In this document: piece after piece, positions 1 through 6,866 of the stretch
Position numbering within the stretch: the first letter of the stretch is position 1
Layout of the letters: each line of letters begins with the position of its first letter
Origin: Kribbella turkmenica
GTDB lineage: Bacteria > Actinomycetota > Actinomycetes > Propionibacteriales > Kribbellaceae
Direction: 5' to 3'
DNA: 32,756 nucleotides
Assembly (NCBI RefSeq): GCF_004348725.1
Contig: NZ_SMKR01000076.1
Location: 1 to 32,756 of the forward strand
Translations under genes and position numbers: made by a program
The notes under the pieces: model-generated
The model's input: the letters and a program-made list of their open reading frames with translations, nothing else
Database searches by the model: none
What the model was told of the DNA's origin: nothing

Positions 1-17
1 TTGTGTATAAGAGACAG
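1..17 (+). other. Residual Nextera transposase adapter
   Basis: Bases 2-17 read TGTGTATAAGAGACAG, identical to the last 16 bases of the 19-base Tn5/Nextera mosaic end used in Illumina library preparation. It lies exactly at the start of the window and the coding frame of the next gene only makes sense after it. It is best read as untrimmed adapter at a contig end, not genomic DNA. Confidence 0.93.
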
Positions 18-551
18 CGCCGGCTGCAGCCGTTGGAGTACGACCACTACTGGCTGTCGGACACGCCTGAGGTGATCGGCTCGAAGACCTGGGGCGGATG
101 CTGCGCCCGGATGGTGACCTGGGTGCGGTTCAAGGACAAGGCCACGTCGAAGGAGTTCTACGCGATCAACACGCACCTGGAGGCGTTCGACGCGACCGCG
201 CGGTCGAAGTCGGCCGACCTGATCCTGCAGCGGATGACCGCACTCGACCCGACGCTGCCGGTGATCATGACCGGCGACTTCAACGAGGCGGCCGCCGCCG
301 GGGTGAACGTGTACGACAAGCTCGTCACCAGCGGCAAGCTGGCGGACAGTTGGGTGACGGCCGAACGGCGGAGCGCCCTGTGGGGCACCTTCCACGGCTA
401 CAAGCCGCTGACTCCGAACGGCACCCGGATCGACTGGATCCTGACCACTCCGGGCGTGCGCGTTTCGACGGCGTCCATCAACACCTTCAGCAAGGACGGG
501 CAGTTTCCGAGCGACCACCTGCCGGTCGAGTCCTGGGTCCACCTGCCCTGA
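18..551 (+). CDS. Endonuclease/exonuclease/phosphatase family protein (5' end missing)
   Basis: This is the C-terminal part (about 177 residues) of an EEP-fold metal-dependent phosphoesterase, the superfamily of DNase I, exonuclease III and inositol phosphatases. The ordered signature motifs are visible: NTHLE, then TGDFNE (metal and catalytic Asp/Asn), then the RIDWIL motif and finally the SDHLPV motif carrying the catalytic Asp-His pair. The N-terminal half with the first Asn and the metal-binding Glu is absent because the contig starts here. The substrate cannot be told; many actinobacterial members are secreted phosphodiesterases, but no signal peptide region is present to check. The reading frame runs through the adapter, so an apparent GTG at base 3 is artificial. 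It converges on the sigma factor gene and shares a hairpin terminator with it. Confidence 0.85.
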   Translation, partial: RRLQPLEYDHYWLSDTPEVIGSKTWGGCCARMVTWVRFKDKATSKEFYAINTHLEAFDATARSKSADLILQRMTALDPTLPVIMTGDFNEAAAAGVNVYDKLVTSGKLADSWVTAERRSALWGTFHGYKPLTPNGTRIDWILTTPGVRVSTASINTFSKDGQFPSDHLPVESWVHLP

Positions 552-560
552 GACCGGAAG

Positions 561-590
561 GACCCCCGGCCGCGGTTGCGGCCGGGGGTC
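561..590. terminator. Bidirectional hairpin terminator
   Basis: A perfect 13-base-pair inverted repeat (561-573 and 578-590, arm GACCCCCGGCCGC) with a GGTT loop lies between the convergent stop codons at 551 and 618. There is no T-tract on either side, which is common for actinobacterial terminators. It could serve both genes. Confidence 0.75.
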
Positions 591-617
591 CTGTGCTGGG
601 GGTTTCGGGGTGCCGGT

Positions 618-1577
618 CTACGCGGCCAGGGTCGGGTCGGCCAGCAGTCGCAGGCGGCCCAGAGCCTCGCGCTCGATCTGGCGGACGCGCTCGGCGGAGA
701 TGCCGTGCACGGCGCCGATGTCGGCGAGCTTCGCCTGGCGGCCGTCGTGCAGGCCGTACCGGCGCCGGATCACGTCCGCGGACCGCGGGTCGAGCTGGTC
801 GACCAGGCTGAACAGGCCCGTGCGGTCCGACGCGTCGGCGACCAGCTGGTCCGGCCCCGGCGCGGTCTCGGCCGCGATCAGGTCGCCCAGCGAGGTCTCA
901 CCCTCGTCGTCGATCGGGTTGTCCAGGCTGATGTGGTCCCGGCCGATCCGGATCAGCTCGGAGACCCGCTCCTCGTCCAGGTCCAGCTCTGCCGCGATCT
1001 CGTCGATCTCCGGCTCCCGGCCGAGCTTGCGCTCCAGCGTGCGCCGGGCGGACCCGATCTGGTTCAGCTGCTCCACCACGTGCACCGGCAGCCGGACCAC
1101 CCGGGCCTGCTGCGCGATACCGCGGGTGATGGCCTGCCGCACCCACCAGGTCGCGTACGTCGAGAACTTGAAACCCTTGCGGTAGTCGAACTTCTCCACC
1201 GCCCGAATCAGGCCGGTGTTGCCCTCCTGGACCAGGTCCAGCAGCGGCATCTGCGACCGTCCGTAGCGGCGGGCGATCGAGACCACCAGCCGGAGGTTCG
1301 CGGTCACGAACCGCTGCTGCGCGCGCTGGCCCTCGTCGGCCAGCCACTGCAGCTCTTCCTCCGTCGCATATTTGGGCGCTCCGCCCTTCTTCCGTCCAAC
1401 CCGCCCCTCGGCCAGCAGTTGCTCCGCGAGGAGACCTGCCTCGACCGTCTCAGCGAGCTCGACCTCTTCCTCAGCCGTCAGCAGGGGCGTGCGCGCGATC
1501 TCTTCGAGGTAGAGACCGACGCTGTCCTTGCCGTCGATGCCGTCGTCCGCGGTGCGAACACGAGTCGTGCGAGCCAC
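618..1577 (-). CDS. sigB: RNA polymerase sigma-70 factor, SigB/HrdD-like (group 2)
   Basis: A 319-residue primary-like sigma factor that directs RNA polymerase to promoters. Region 1.2 starts near residue 20 (GLYLEEIARTPLLT). Region 2 spans roughly 90-160, with [20 protein letters not shown] and the -10-recognition stretch YATWWVRQAITR. Region 3 covers 160-240. Region 4.2 ends with the helix-turn-helix GISAERVRQIEREALGRLR. It lacks the long Lys/Ala-rich N-terminus of the principal factor at 16896, and its length matches mycobacterial SigB and streptomycete HrdA/C/D. I chose the GTG at 1577 because GAAGGGAG sits five to six bases upstream; longer readings add a low-complexity extension without sigma homology. 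A SigR/SigH-type promoter candidate lies upstream, consistent with a stress or stationary-phase role. The symbol is by family; HrdD would be the Streptomyces equivalent. Confidence 0.9.
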   Translation of the reverse strand: MARTTRVRTADDGIDGKDSVGLYLEEIARTPLLTAEEEVELAETVEAGLLAEQLLAEGRVGRKKGGAPKYATEEELQWLADEGQRAQQRFVTANLRLVVSIARRYGRSQMPLLDLVQEGNTGLIRAVEKFDYRKGFKFSTYATWWVRQAITRGIAQQARVVRLPVHVVEQLNQIGSARRTLERKLGREPEIDEIAAELDLDEERVSELIRIGRDHISLDNPIDDEGETSLGDLIAAETAPGPDQLVADASDRTGLFSLVDQLDPRSADVIRRRYGLHDGRQAKLADIGAVHGISAERVRQIEREALGRLRLLADPTLAA

Positions 1578-1647
1578 CGAAACTCCCTTCGTCGTTACAT
1601 GGAGAGCAACGTTCGAGTGAGGTTCAAGATTCCACGACGAGTGTGTA

Positions 1648-1676
1648 AACAGCCTGAACGTTCCCTGAGAGTTCCC
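1648..1676 (-). promoter_or_regulatory. Candidate SigR/SigH-type promoter for sigB
   Basis: On the minus strand GGGAAC (1676-1671) is followed after 20 bases by GTT (1650-1648). This fits the GGGAAY-N16-20-GTT pattern of SigR/SigH-class ECF promoters. It would give a leader of about 60 bases before the GTG at 1577. In mycobacteria sigB is controlled by SigH and SigE, so the position makes sense, but the match is short and could be chance. The rest of the 440-base gap 1578-2017 shows no coding region, only a palindrome and a terminator described separately. Confidence 0.35.
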
Positions 1677-1877
1677 GGCACCGACCAGGTGCGGAAACCA
1701 GGGTCTGCAGCCCCGCCGTGGCCGCTTGCCGGACGCCGGGGCCCGAACATGCGCGCATTTCGGTGTGATCACGCACCTTCCGCGGCTTTTCGCCGGAATT
1801 CCACCGACCGGGCCGGCGGGACTCCGCTACCGGAGGCTGAGAATCTGGGCAGAATCCCGGCCTTTCCGGTCGCCGAA

Positions 1878-1893
1878 TGTGTTGCACAACACA
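1878..1893. promoter_or_regulatory. Short perfect palindrome (possible operator)
   Basis: TGTGTTG-CA-CAACACA is a perfect inverted repeat with 7-base arms and a 2-base spacer, in the non-coding gap between oligopeptidase B and the sigma factor. It is about 300 bases upstream of the sigma start, and no regulator can be assigned. Confidence 0.3.
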
Positions 1894-1981
1894 CCGTTGA
1901 GCTCTCCATCGAACAGCAAGGCCGCAGGTACCCGCGGCGTTCCCGCACGAAACGGTCAACGAGCCACTCGGCGCGGTGGGC

Positions 1982-2010
1982 GGCAGGCCCGCCGCGCCGG
2001 CGGGCCTGCC
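1982..2010 (-). terminator. Terminator of the oligopeptidase B gene
   Basis: A perfect 13-base-pair stem (1982-1994 with 1998-2010, arm GGCAGGCCCGCCG) with a 3-base loop begins 7 bases beyond the oligopeptidase B stop codon. It is very GC-rich and has no T-run. Confidence 0.7.
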
Positions 2011-2017
2011 GAGGTGG

Positions 2018-4099
2018 TCAGGCGAGGCCCAGGGTGTCCAGTTCCCAGGAGAGCGTGAACGCCAGTTCACGCCAGGCGTCGTAACGGCCGGAACGGCCGC
2101 CGTGGCCGGCTTCCATTTCGGTTTTCAGCAGGACGTCGACGTTTCCGGTGGCGGTGGCGCGGAGTTTCGCGACCCACTTGGCCGGCTCGACGAAGAACAC
2201 CCGGGTGTCGTTCAGACTGGTGATCGCCAGGATCCGCGGATACTCCTGCGCGGTGACGTTCTCGTACGGCGAGTAGGACTTCATGTACTCGTACACCGCG
2301 GCGTCCTCGAGCGGATTCCCCCATTCCTCCCACTCGATCACGGTCAGCGGGAGCGACGGGTCGAGGATCGTCGTCAGCGCGTCCACGAACGGCACCTCCG
2401 CGACGATCCCGCCGAACGCGCCCGGCGCCAGGTTCGCCGCCGCGCCCATCAGCAGACCGCCCGCGCTGCCACCGTGCGCGACGATCCGCTCCGGCCGCGT
2501 CCAGCCGTCCTTGACCAGGTGCTCGGCGACCGTGACGAAGTCGGTGAAGGTGTTCCGCTTGGTCAGCATCTTCCCGTCGTCGTACCAGTGCCGCCCGAGC
2601 TCACCTCCGCCACGGACGTGCGCGATCGCGAACACCACACCGCGGTCCAGCAGCGAGAGCCGGGGGATCGAGAACCACGGATCCATCGAGCTCTCGTAGG
2701 ACCCGTACCCGTACAGCACGACCGGCGCGTTCCCGTCCTTGGCGACGTCCTTGCGCGCCACCAGCGAGATCGGCACCGAGGTCCCGTCGGCCGTGGTCGC
2801 CCACTCCCGGTACTGCGTGTAGGCGCCGAGGTCGACCCCACCGAGGACCGGCTGCTGCTTCAGCAACCGCCGCTCACCGGTCGCGACGTCCACGTCGTAC
2901 GTCGAACCCGGGGTGACCAGCGACGTGTAGCCGAAGCGGTAGCGGGTGTCGTGCCACTCGTCGTTGCGCCCGGGGGAGACCGTGTAGATCGGCTCGCCGA
3001 ACTCGAGCGTCTCCGGTGCGCCGAAGCCGTCCGGCGTACGGCGCATGATCGCCAGCTCGGTGAGCGCGTCGCGCCGGCGGTAGAGGATCACGTGGTCGGC
3101 GAACGCGTCGACACCGAGCAGCCGACTGGTCTCATCGCCCTGGATCAGCGTGGTCCACGCGCCGGGGGAGTCGAGCGAGGCGGTCGCGAGGGAGAAGTTG
3201 GCCGCGTCCGCGTTGTGCGTGATCAGCAGCTGGTCGCCCGCGTGCTCGACGTCGTACTCGACGCCCTCGCGGCGGGGCGCGACCACGACCGGCCGGCCGG
3301 CCGGGTCGTTGGCGTCGAGCAGCCAGACCTCGCTGGTCAGCTTGCTGCCGAGGGCGATCATGATCGCCTGCTCGTTGCGGGTCAGGTCGACGCCGACCCA
3401 GAACCGCTCGTCCGGCTCCTCCATCACCAGGACGTCGTCAGCGGCACCGAGGGCGTGCCGCCACACCTGGTACGGCCGCCAGGCGTCGTCGACCTTCGTG
3501 TAGAAGATCGTCGACCCGTCGGCGGACCAGGCCGAGCCGTAATGGACCTCGGGCAGCTCGTCCGGCAGCAGCTCGCCGGTCGCCAGGTCCTTGATCCGCA
3601 GCGTGAACCGCTCGTCGCCCTTGAGGTCGACCGAGTAGGCCATCAGCCGGCCGTCGGGGGAGACGTCGACCGTGCCGAGGGAGAAGAACTCGGAGTCGCC
3701 GGCCACCTCGTTGCCGTCGAGCATCACCTCTTCGCCGGGGATCTCGCCGTCGGTCGCGGGCGGCTCGTCGCCGTCGGCCTTGACCCGGCAGTGGATCGCG
3801 TACTGCTTGCCCTCGACCGTGCGCGAGTAGTACCAGTACCCGCCGCGCCGGGCCGGCACGCTCAGGTCGGTCTGCAGGGTGCGGTCCGAAATCTCCTTGA
3901 AGATTGCCTCACGCAACGATTCCAGGTGGGTCGTGCGGGCCTCGGTGTAGGCGTTCTCGGCGCGCAGGTACCCCAGCACCTCGTCGTCGGACTTGTCCCG
4001 CAGCCACTCGTACTCGTCGACGAACACGTCGCCGTGGTGACGGCGCTCGACCGGCTTCCGGGCGGCGACCGGGGGCTTCACAGAATCGTTCTCGGGCAT
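2018..4099 (-). CDS. ptrB: Oligopeptidase B-like serine peptidase (S9 family)
   Basis: A 693-residue prolyl-oligopeptidase-family enzyme, expected to cleave short cytoplasmic peptides after basic residues. The N-terminal part (about 1-420) has the WLRDK opening and the beta-propeller repeats of the family. The alpha/beta-hydrolase domain carries the GGSAGG nucleophile elbow (Ser545), LND with Asp631 and AGHGG with His666 as the catalytic triad. The stretch around EWEEWGNP is typical of oligopeptidase B rather than prolyl oligopeptidase. No signal peptide is visible, so it should be cytoplasmic. The ATG at 4099 lacks a ribosome binding site but has TAGTCT exactly six bases upstream, suggesting a leaderless transcript. 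It is followed by its own hairpin terminator, so it is probably a single-gene unit. Confidence 0.92.
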   Translation of the reverse strand: MPENDSVKPPVAARKPVERRHHGDVFVDEYEWLRDKSDDEVLGYLRAENAYTEARTTHLESLREAIFKEISDRTLQTDLSVPARRGGYWYYSRTVEGKQYAIHCRVKADGDEPPATDGEIPGEEVMLDGNEVAGDSEFFSLGTVDVSPDGRLMAYSVDLKGDERFTLRIKDLATGELLPDELPEVHYGSAWSADGSTIFYTKVDDAWRPYQVWRHALGAADDVLVMEEPDERFWVGVDLTRNEQAIMIALGSKLTSEVWLLDANDPAGRPVVVAPRREGVEYDVEHAGDQLLITHNADAANFSLATASLDSPGAWTTLIQGDETSRLLGVDAFADHVILYRRRDALTELAIMRRTPDGFGAPETLEFGEPIYTVSPGRNDEWHDTRYRFGYTSLVTPGSTYDVDVATGERRLLKQQPVLGGVDLGAYTQYREWATTADGTSVPISLVARKDVAKDGNAPVVLYGYGSYESSMDPWFSIPRLSLLDRGVVFAIAHVRGGGELGRHWYDDGKMLTKRNTFTDFVTVAEHLVKDGWTRPERIVAHGGSAGGLLMGAAANLAPGAFGGIVAEVPFVDALTTILDPSLPLTVIEWEEWGNPLEDAAVYEYMKSYSPYENVTAQEYPRILAITSLNDTRVFFVEPAKWVAKLRATATGNVDVLLKTEMEAGHGGRSGRYDAWRELAFTLSWELDTLGLA

Positions 4100-4105
4100 G
4101 CCGCG

Positions 4106-4111
4106 AGACTA
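4106..4111 (-). promoter_or_regulatory. -10 element for leaderless ptrB
   Basis: On the minus strand TAGTCT is followed by six bases (CGCGGC) and then the ATG at 4099, so transcription would start at or next to the start codon. No Shine-Dalgarno sequence fits between them. Confidence 0.5.
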
Positions 4112-4154
4112 CCCGCAACCGGCGACCGCCGGTCGCCGGATATCCACAGCAGAA

Positions 4155-4958
4155 CTAGAGCCCGTACGTCGCCACGACCGGGGCGTGGTCGCTCCAGCGC
4201 TCGGCGTACGTCGGGGCGCGGTGGACCGAACATCCGGTGGCCGCGGGCGCCAGCGAGGGGGAGGCGATCTGGTAGTCGATCCGCCAGCCGGCGTCGTTGT
4301 CGAAGGCCTTGCCACGCCAGGACCACCACGAGTACGGACCGGGTCCGTCGCCGCCGAACCGGCGGCCGAGGTCCACCCAGCCGGCGGCGAACAAACGGTC
4401 CATCCAGGCGCGCTCCCCGGGCAGGAAGCCGCTCTTCTTCCGGTTCGCCTTCCAGGCCTTCAGGTCGACCTCGCGGTGGGCGATGTTCAGGTCGCCGCAC
4501 ATCAGCACGTGCCGCCCGTCGGCCCGCAGGTCGGTCAACCGCGCGGTGATCGCATCCAGGAACGCGTACTTCTCCTCCTGCCGCGGCGGCGTCTCGAACT
4601 CACCGGTGAACACGTAGGTGCTGACCGCCGTCAGCAGCGACCCGTCGTCCAGGACGACGTCCGCCTCGATCCACCGGCCCGACCCGGCGAACCGCTCGGG
4701 CCCCACGTCGATCCGCTCGTCCTTGACCGGCCGCCGCGAGGCGACCGCCACGCCGGCGCGGCCTTTGTGCCCGTCGATCGACGGCTCGGCATGGGCGAGG
4801 TGCCAGTCCGCGCCGAGCAACTCACGCAGTACGTCGCCGGTCGCCCGGACCTCCTGCATCAGCAGCAGGTCAGGATCCGTCCGCTCCAGCCACGGCGCCA
4901 TCCCTCGCCGGTACGCAGCCCGAATCCCGTTCACATTCACCGTGGCGACCGTCAGCAC
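4155..4958 (-). CDS. xthA: Exodeoxyribonuclease III / AP endonuclease
   Basis: A 267-residue exonuclease III that cleaves abasic sites and removes 3' blocking groups during base-excision repair. It carries all EEP-fold motifs: VNVNGIRAA with Asn8, LMQEVR with the metal-binding Glu36, GDLNIAH, the GWRIDYQI motif and RWSDHAPV with catalytic Asp257 and His258. A TTG at 4964 would add two residues. I prefer GTG 4958, which gives the usual MLTVATVNVNG opening and sits six bases after TAGGGT on the minus strand, as in other leaderless starts of this window. That -10 element overlaps the stop codon of the small membrane protein upstream, so xthA may be transcribed both on its own and by read-through. 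Confidence 0.93.
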   Translation of the reverse strand: MLTVATVNVNGIRAAYRRGMAPWLERTDPDLLLMQEVRATGDVLRELLGADWHLAHAEPSIDGHKGRAGVAVASRRPVKDERIDVGPERFAGSGRWIEADVVLDDGSLLTAVSTYVFTGEFETPPRQEEKYAFLDAITARLTDLRADGRHVLMCGDLNIAHREVDLKAWKANRKKSGFLPGERAWMDRLFAAGWVDLGRRFGGDGPGPYSWWSWRGKAFDNDAGWRIDYQIASPSLAPAATGCSVHRAPTYAERWSDHAPVVATYGL

Positions 4959-4964
4959 AGCCAA

Positions 4965-4970
4965 ACCCTA
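4965..4970 (-). promoter_or_regulatory. -10 element for leaderless xthA
   Basis: TAGGGT on the minus strand, then six bases, then GTG 4958. The TAG is also the stop codon of the upstream DUF3817 gene, so one trinucleotide serves two functions. Confidence 0.5.
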
Positions 4971-5219
4971 ACGCGCGTCCACCGACAGGTTGCGCAGTGC
5001 CAGATACCCGCCGACCGCCGGCACCAACGCGAGCAGCTTCCCCCGCGTGGTCGCACCGGCCGTCGCCAGCGCCGACACGATCACCACGAGGTACGCCGTC
5101 CCGTGCGTCGGACCGAGCGCCGACGAGACCGCGGGCCAGTGCACGGTGAAGAGATTGAGAAACAGCAGGCAGATGCTGATCGCCTCGACGGCGGCCGCGA
5201 TCTTGAGTACGCGCAGCAT
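4968..5219 (-). CDS. Small DUF3817 membrane protein
   Basis: An 83-residue integral membrane protein of the DUF3817 family. It has the characteristic pattern: a first hydrophobic helix with VEAISICLLFLNLFTVHW, an ALGPTHG motif, and two further hydrophobic helices. The function of the family is unknown. I chose the ATG at 5219, only two bases after the stop codon of the next membrane protein, so the two are very likely co-transcribed. A longer in-frame reading upstream would run through that neighbour and is not credible. Confidence 0.8.
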   Translation of the reverse strand: MLRVLKIAAAVEAISICLLFLNLFTVHWPAVSSALGPTHGTAYLVVIVSALATAGATTRGKLLALVPAVGGYLALRNLSVDAR

Positions 5220-5221
5220 CG

Positions 5222-5689
5222 TCAGACCCCCGTCGTCGAGCCGGGCCGGACGATCATCAGCACCACGACCACGGCCCAGAGCAGCGCGAAGACGCCGGTC
5301 GTCATCGACAACGACTTCGCCTGCGGGAGTACGCGGTCGCGCGCCTCGGGCGCACCGTCGGCCGCGGCCAGCACCCGTCCCTGGGCCGGCAGGACGACGA
5401 ACGCCAGCACACCGGCCGCGATCGCGGTGAGGATCATCGACACGATCAGCCAATAATCGGTGAGCACCCCGAGCCCGGCACCGACCGCGATCCCGAAGAC
5501 AGGGACGGACAGCCCGCCGATCGCGTACCCACGACTGATCCGGTGCAGCACTTTCAGTTCGGCGGTCTCGGGCTGGTCGGCGGCGAGCGCGCGCCGGGCG
5601 AGCGGTGGGAACATGCTCGCCGCGACCGTGACCGGTCCGACGAAGATGATGGCGGCCAGCACGTGCACGCTGAGCAGGAACTTGTTCAT
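5222..5689 (-). CDS. Four-helix membrane protein (DUF2269/CopD-like)
   Basis: A 155-residue protein with four predicted membrane helices, at about residues 3-28, 52-72, 80-100 and 130-148. The start (MNKFLLSVHVLAAIIFVG) resembles DUF2269 and CopD-like small membrane proteins, where His and Gly in the first helix are conserved; this is a loose likeness. No enzymatic motif is visible. It is the first gene of a two-gene unit with the DUF3817 protein and is divergent from a MarR regulator across an inverted repeat, so it is the likely regulated target. Function unknown. Confidence 0.65.
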   Translation of the reverse strand: MNKFLLSVHVLAAIIFVGPVTVAASMFPPLARRALAADQPETAELKVLHRISRGYAIGGLSVPVFGIAVGAGLGVLTDYWLIVSMILTAIAAGVLAFVVLPAQGRVLAAADGAPEARDRVLPQAKSLSMTTGVFALLWAVVVVLMIVRPGSTTGV

Positions 5690-5713
5690 GCGGAGTCCGA
5701 TCTCGGGGAATCG

Positions 5714-5757
5714 AGTTTCAGGTAGACTGTAACCTACGTATCAGCCAGCCTGAAACT
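5714..5757. promoter_or_regulatory. Divergent promoter/operator of the MarR gene and membrane operon
   Basis: Two inverted arms, 5714-5729 and 5742-5757 (complement), agree at 13 of 16 bases and share AGTTTCAGG. Each arm contains TTTCAG, which can act as a -35 box. On the plus strand TTTCAG (5716-5721), 17 bases, TATCAG (5739-5744). On the minus strand TTTCAG, 18 bases, TACAGT. The two promoters therefore overlap head-on inside the repeat, a classic site for repression of both directions by the MarR protein. Confidence 0.5.
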
Positions 5758-5780
5758 GCGCCGGCTGGCATGATGTGCCG

Positions 5781-6221
5781 ATGGAGGAGACAGGCCAGCC
5801 GCCGATCAGCCCTGCGCTGCTGCTGATGATGCTCGGCCGCCAGCTGCGCGACCGGACGGACGCGGAGCTGCGCCGGCAAGGGCTGTCGATGCGCCACTTC
5901 TCGGCTCTCGGCCACCTGGCCCACCAGCCCGGCCTCTCCTACAGCGAACTGGCCCGCCGCGACGGCATCACCGCACAGAGCATGCAGTCGACCCTGCTGC
6001 AGCTCCAGGACATGGGTGCGGTCGAGCGCCGCAGCGCTCCCGGCCGCGGCCGGACCGCCGATCTGCAGGTCACCGCCGCCGGGCAGGAACTCCTCGACCG
6101 CTGCCGGGCCGTGCTCAACGAGGTCGACGGACGTCTCCGGGATGCGGTCGGGCCGGACCAGGCAGCGCTGATGGCCGAGGCGACGCTCGACGCGCTGACG
6201 GCCTTCAGTGAGTCGTCGTGA
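5781..6221 (+). CDS. MarR family transcriptional regulator
   Basis: A 146-residue winged-helix regulator. After an N-terminal dimerisation helix (LLLMMLGRQLRD) comes the DNA-binding domain at about residues 35-95: LSYSELARRDGITAQSMQSTLLQLQDMG as the helix-turn-helix and GRGRTADLQVT as the wing, then a C-terminal helix. MarR proteins usually release DNA upon binding phenolic compounds or oxidation. A GTG at 5775 would add two residues; neither start has a strong ribosome binding site. It is divergent from two small membrane proteins and probably controls them and itself through the inverted repeat between. Its 3' end overlaps the convergent TetR gene by 17 bases. Confidence 0.85.
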   Translation: MEETGQPPISPALLLMMLGRQLRDRTDAELRRQGLSMRHFSALGHLAHQPGLSYSELARRDGITAQSMQSTLLQLQDMGAVERRSAPGRGRTADLQVTAAGQELLDRCRAVLNEVDGRLRDAVGPDQAALMAEATLDALTAFSESS

Positions 6222-6792
6222 GGATCGCGTCGAGCGAGCGTTCACAGAGGTGCTCGAGCTCGTCGGCCGAGATCGTCGGGTTGTCGATCCAGGTCAGCAG
6301 GGTCTGTTCGACGTACCCCTGCCAGCCGTGACAGGCGAGCTCGACCACCGCAGTGATGTCGCTGCCGCGCTCGGCGACGGCGCCGATCACCCAGGTGCTG
6401 AAGACCTGCCGGATCTCCGAGTGCAGAGCGCGTACGTCGGGATCGCCGGCGGCCGACATCAGCAGCGTGACCCGATAGAGCTGTGGTGCTTCCAGGACGG
6501 CGCGGACGAACGCGCGGATGCCCGAGCGGAGCTGTTCCTCGGGCGGCAGCGTGGGGTCGGGCGCGGTCCGCAGCATCACCTCCGCGGCCGCTTCCTCGAT
6601 GACGGCGTACTGGAACTTCTTCTTCGAGCCGAAGTAGTGGAAGACCAACGCGGGGGAGACGCCCGCCTCGGCGGCGACCAGCTCGACCGTCAGTTCCCGG
6701 TGCGGGTCGGCGACCAGCACACGCCGGGCGGCCGCGAGGATCTGCGCGCGCCGCTCGTCGGGCCGCAGCCGCGCGGACGAGGTCTGGGTCAT
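6205..6792 (-). CDS. TetR family transcriptional regulator
   Basis: A 195-residue regulator. Residues 10-57 form the TetR DNA-binding domain (RAQILAAARRVL, then ELVAAEAGVSPALVFHYFGSKKKF), followed by a variable ligand-binding domain whose inducer cannot be deduced. It is divergent from a two-gene SDR/enoyl-reductase operon, and the gap holds overlapping palindromes, so it very likely represses that operon and itself. The ATG at 6792 has no ribosome binding site; TAGACT lies six bases upstream on the minus strand, suggesting a leaderless message. The tail converges on and overlaps the MarR gene. Confidence 0.88.
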   Translation of the reverse strand: MTQTSSARLRPDERRAQILAAARRVLVADPHRELTVELVAAEAGVSPALVFHYFGSKKKFQYAVIEEAAAEVMLRTAPDPTLPPEEQLRSGIRAFVRAVLEAPQLYRVTLLMSAAGDPDVRALHSEIRQVFSTWVIGAVAERGSDITAVVELACHGWQGYVEQTLLTWIDNPTISADELEHLCERSLDAILTTTH

Positions 6793-6798
6793 ACCGGC

Positions 6799-6804
6799 AG
6801 TCTA
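6799..6804 (-). promoter_or_regulatory. -10 element for leaderless tetR
   Basis: TAGACT on the minus strand, six bases, then ATG 6792. It lies 13 bases from the nearest palindrome half-site, so repressor bound there could block it. Confidence 0.45.
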
Positions 6805-6851
6805 TTGAGTATCCGGTCAACAGTCATTTACTGTTGAGTGCACGCTCAACA
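6805..6851. promoter_or_regulatory. TetR operator array and SDR operon promoter
   Basis: Two palindromes share a half-site. TCAACAGT (6817-6824) and ACTGTTGA (6830-6837) are perfect inverted 8-base arms around a 5-base spacer. TGTTGAG (6832-6838) and CTCAACA (6845-6851) are perfect 7-base arms around 6 bases. A plausible promoter for the SDR gene, TTGAGT (6805-6810), 18 bases, TACTGT (6829-6834), lies inside the array, so a bound TetR dimer would cover its -10 box. The SDR start follows at 6867 behind CTGGAGG. Confidence 0.65.
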
Positions 6852-6866
6852 AGCTGGAGGTCCGCG

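Noticed and set aside
1976..4549. An 857-codon open frame on the plus strand opposite oligopeptidase B and exonuclease III
   Set aside because: It is rich in Arg, Gly, Val, Asp and His with no known domain, the usual antisense image of GC-rich genes. The minus-strand genes have complete catalytic motifs.
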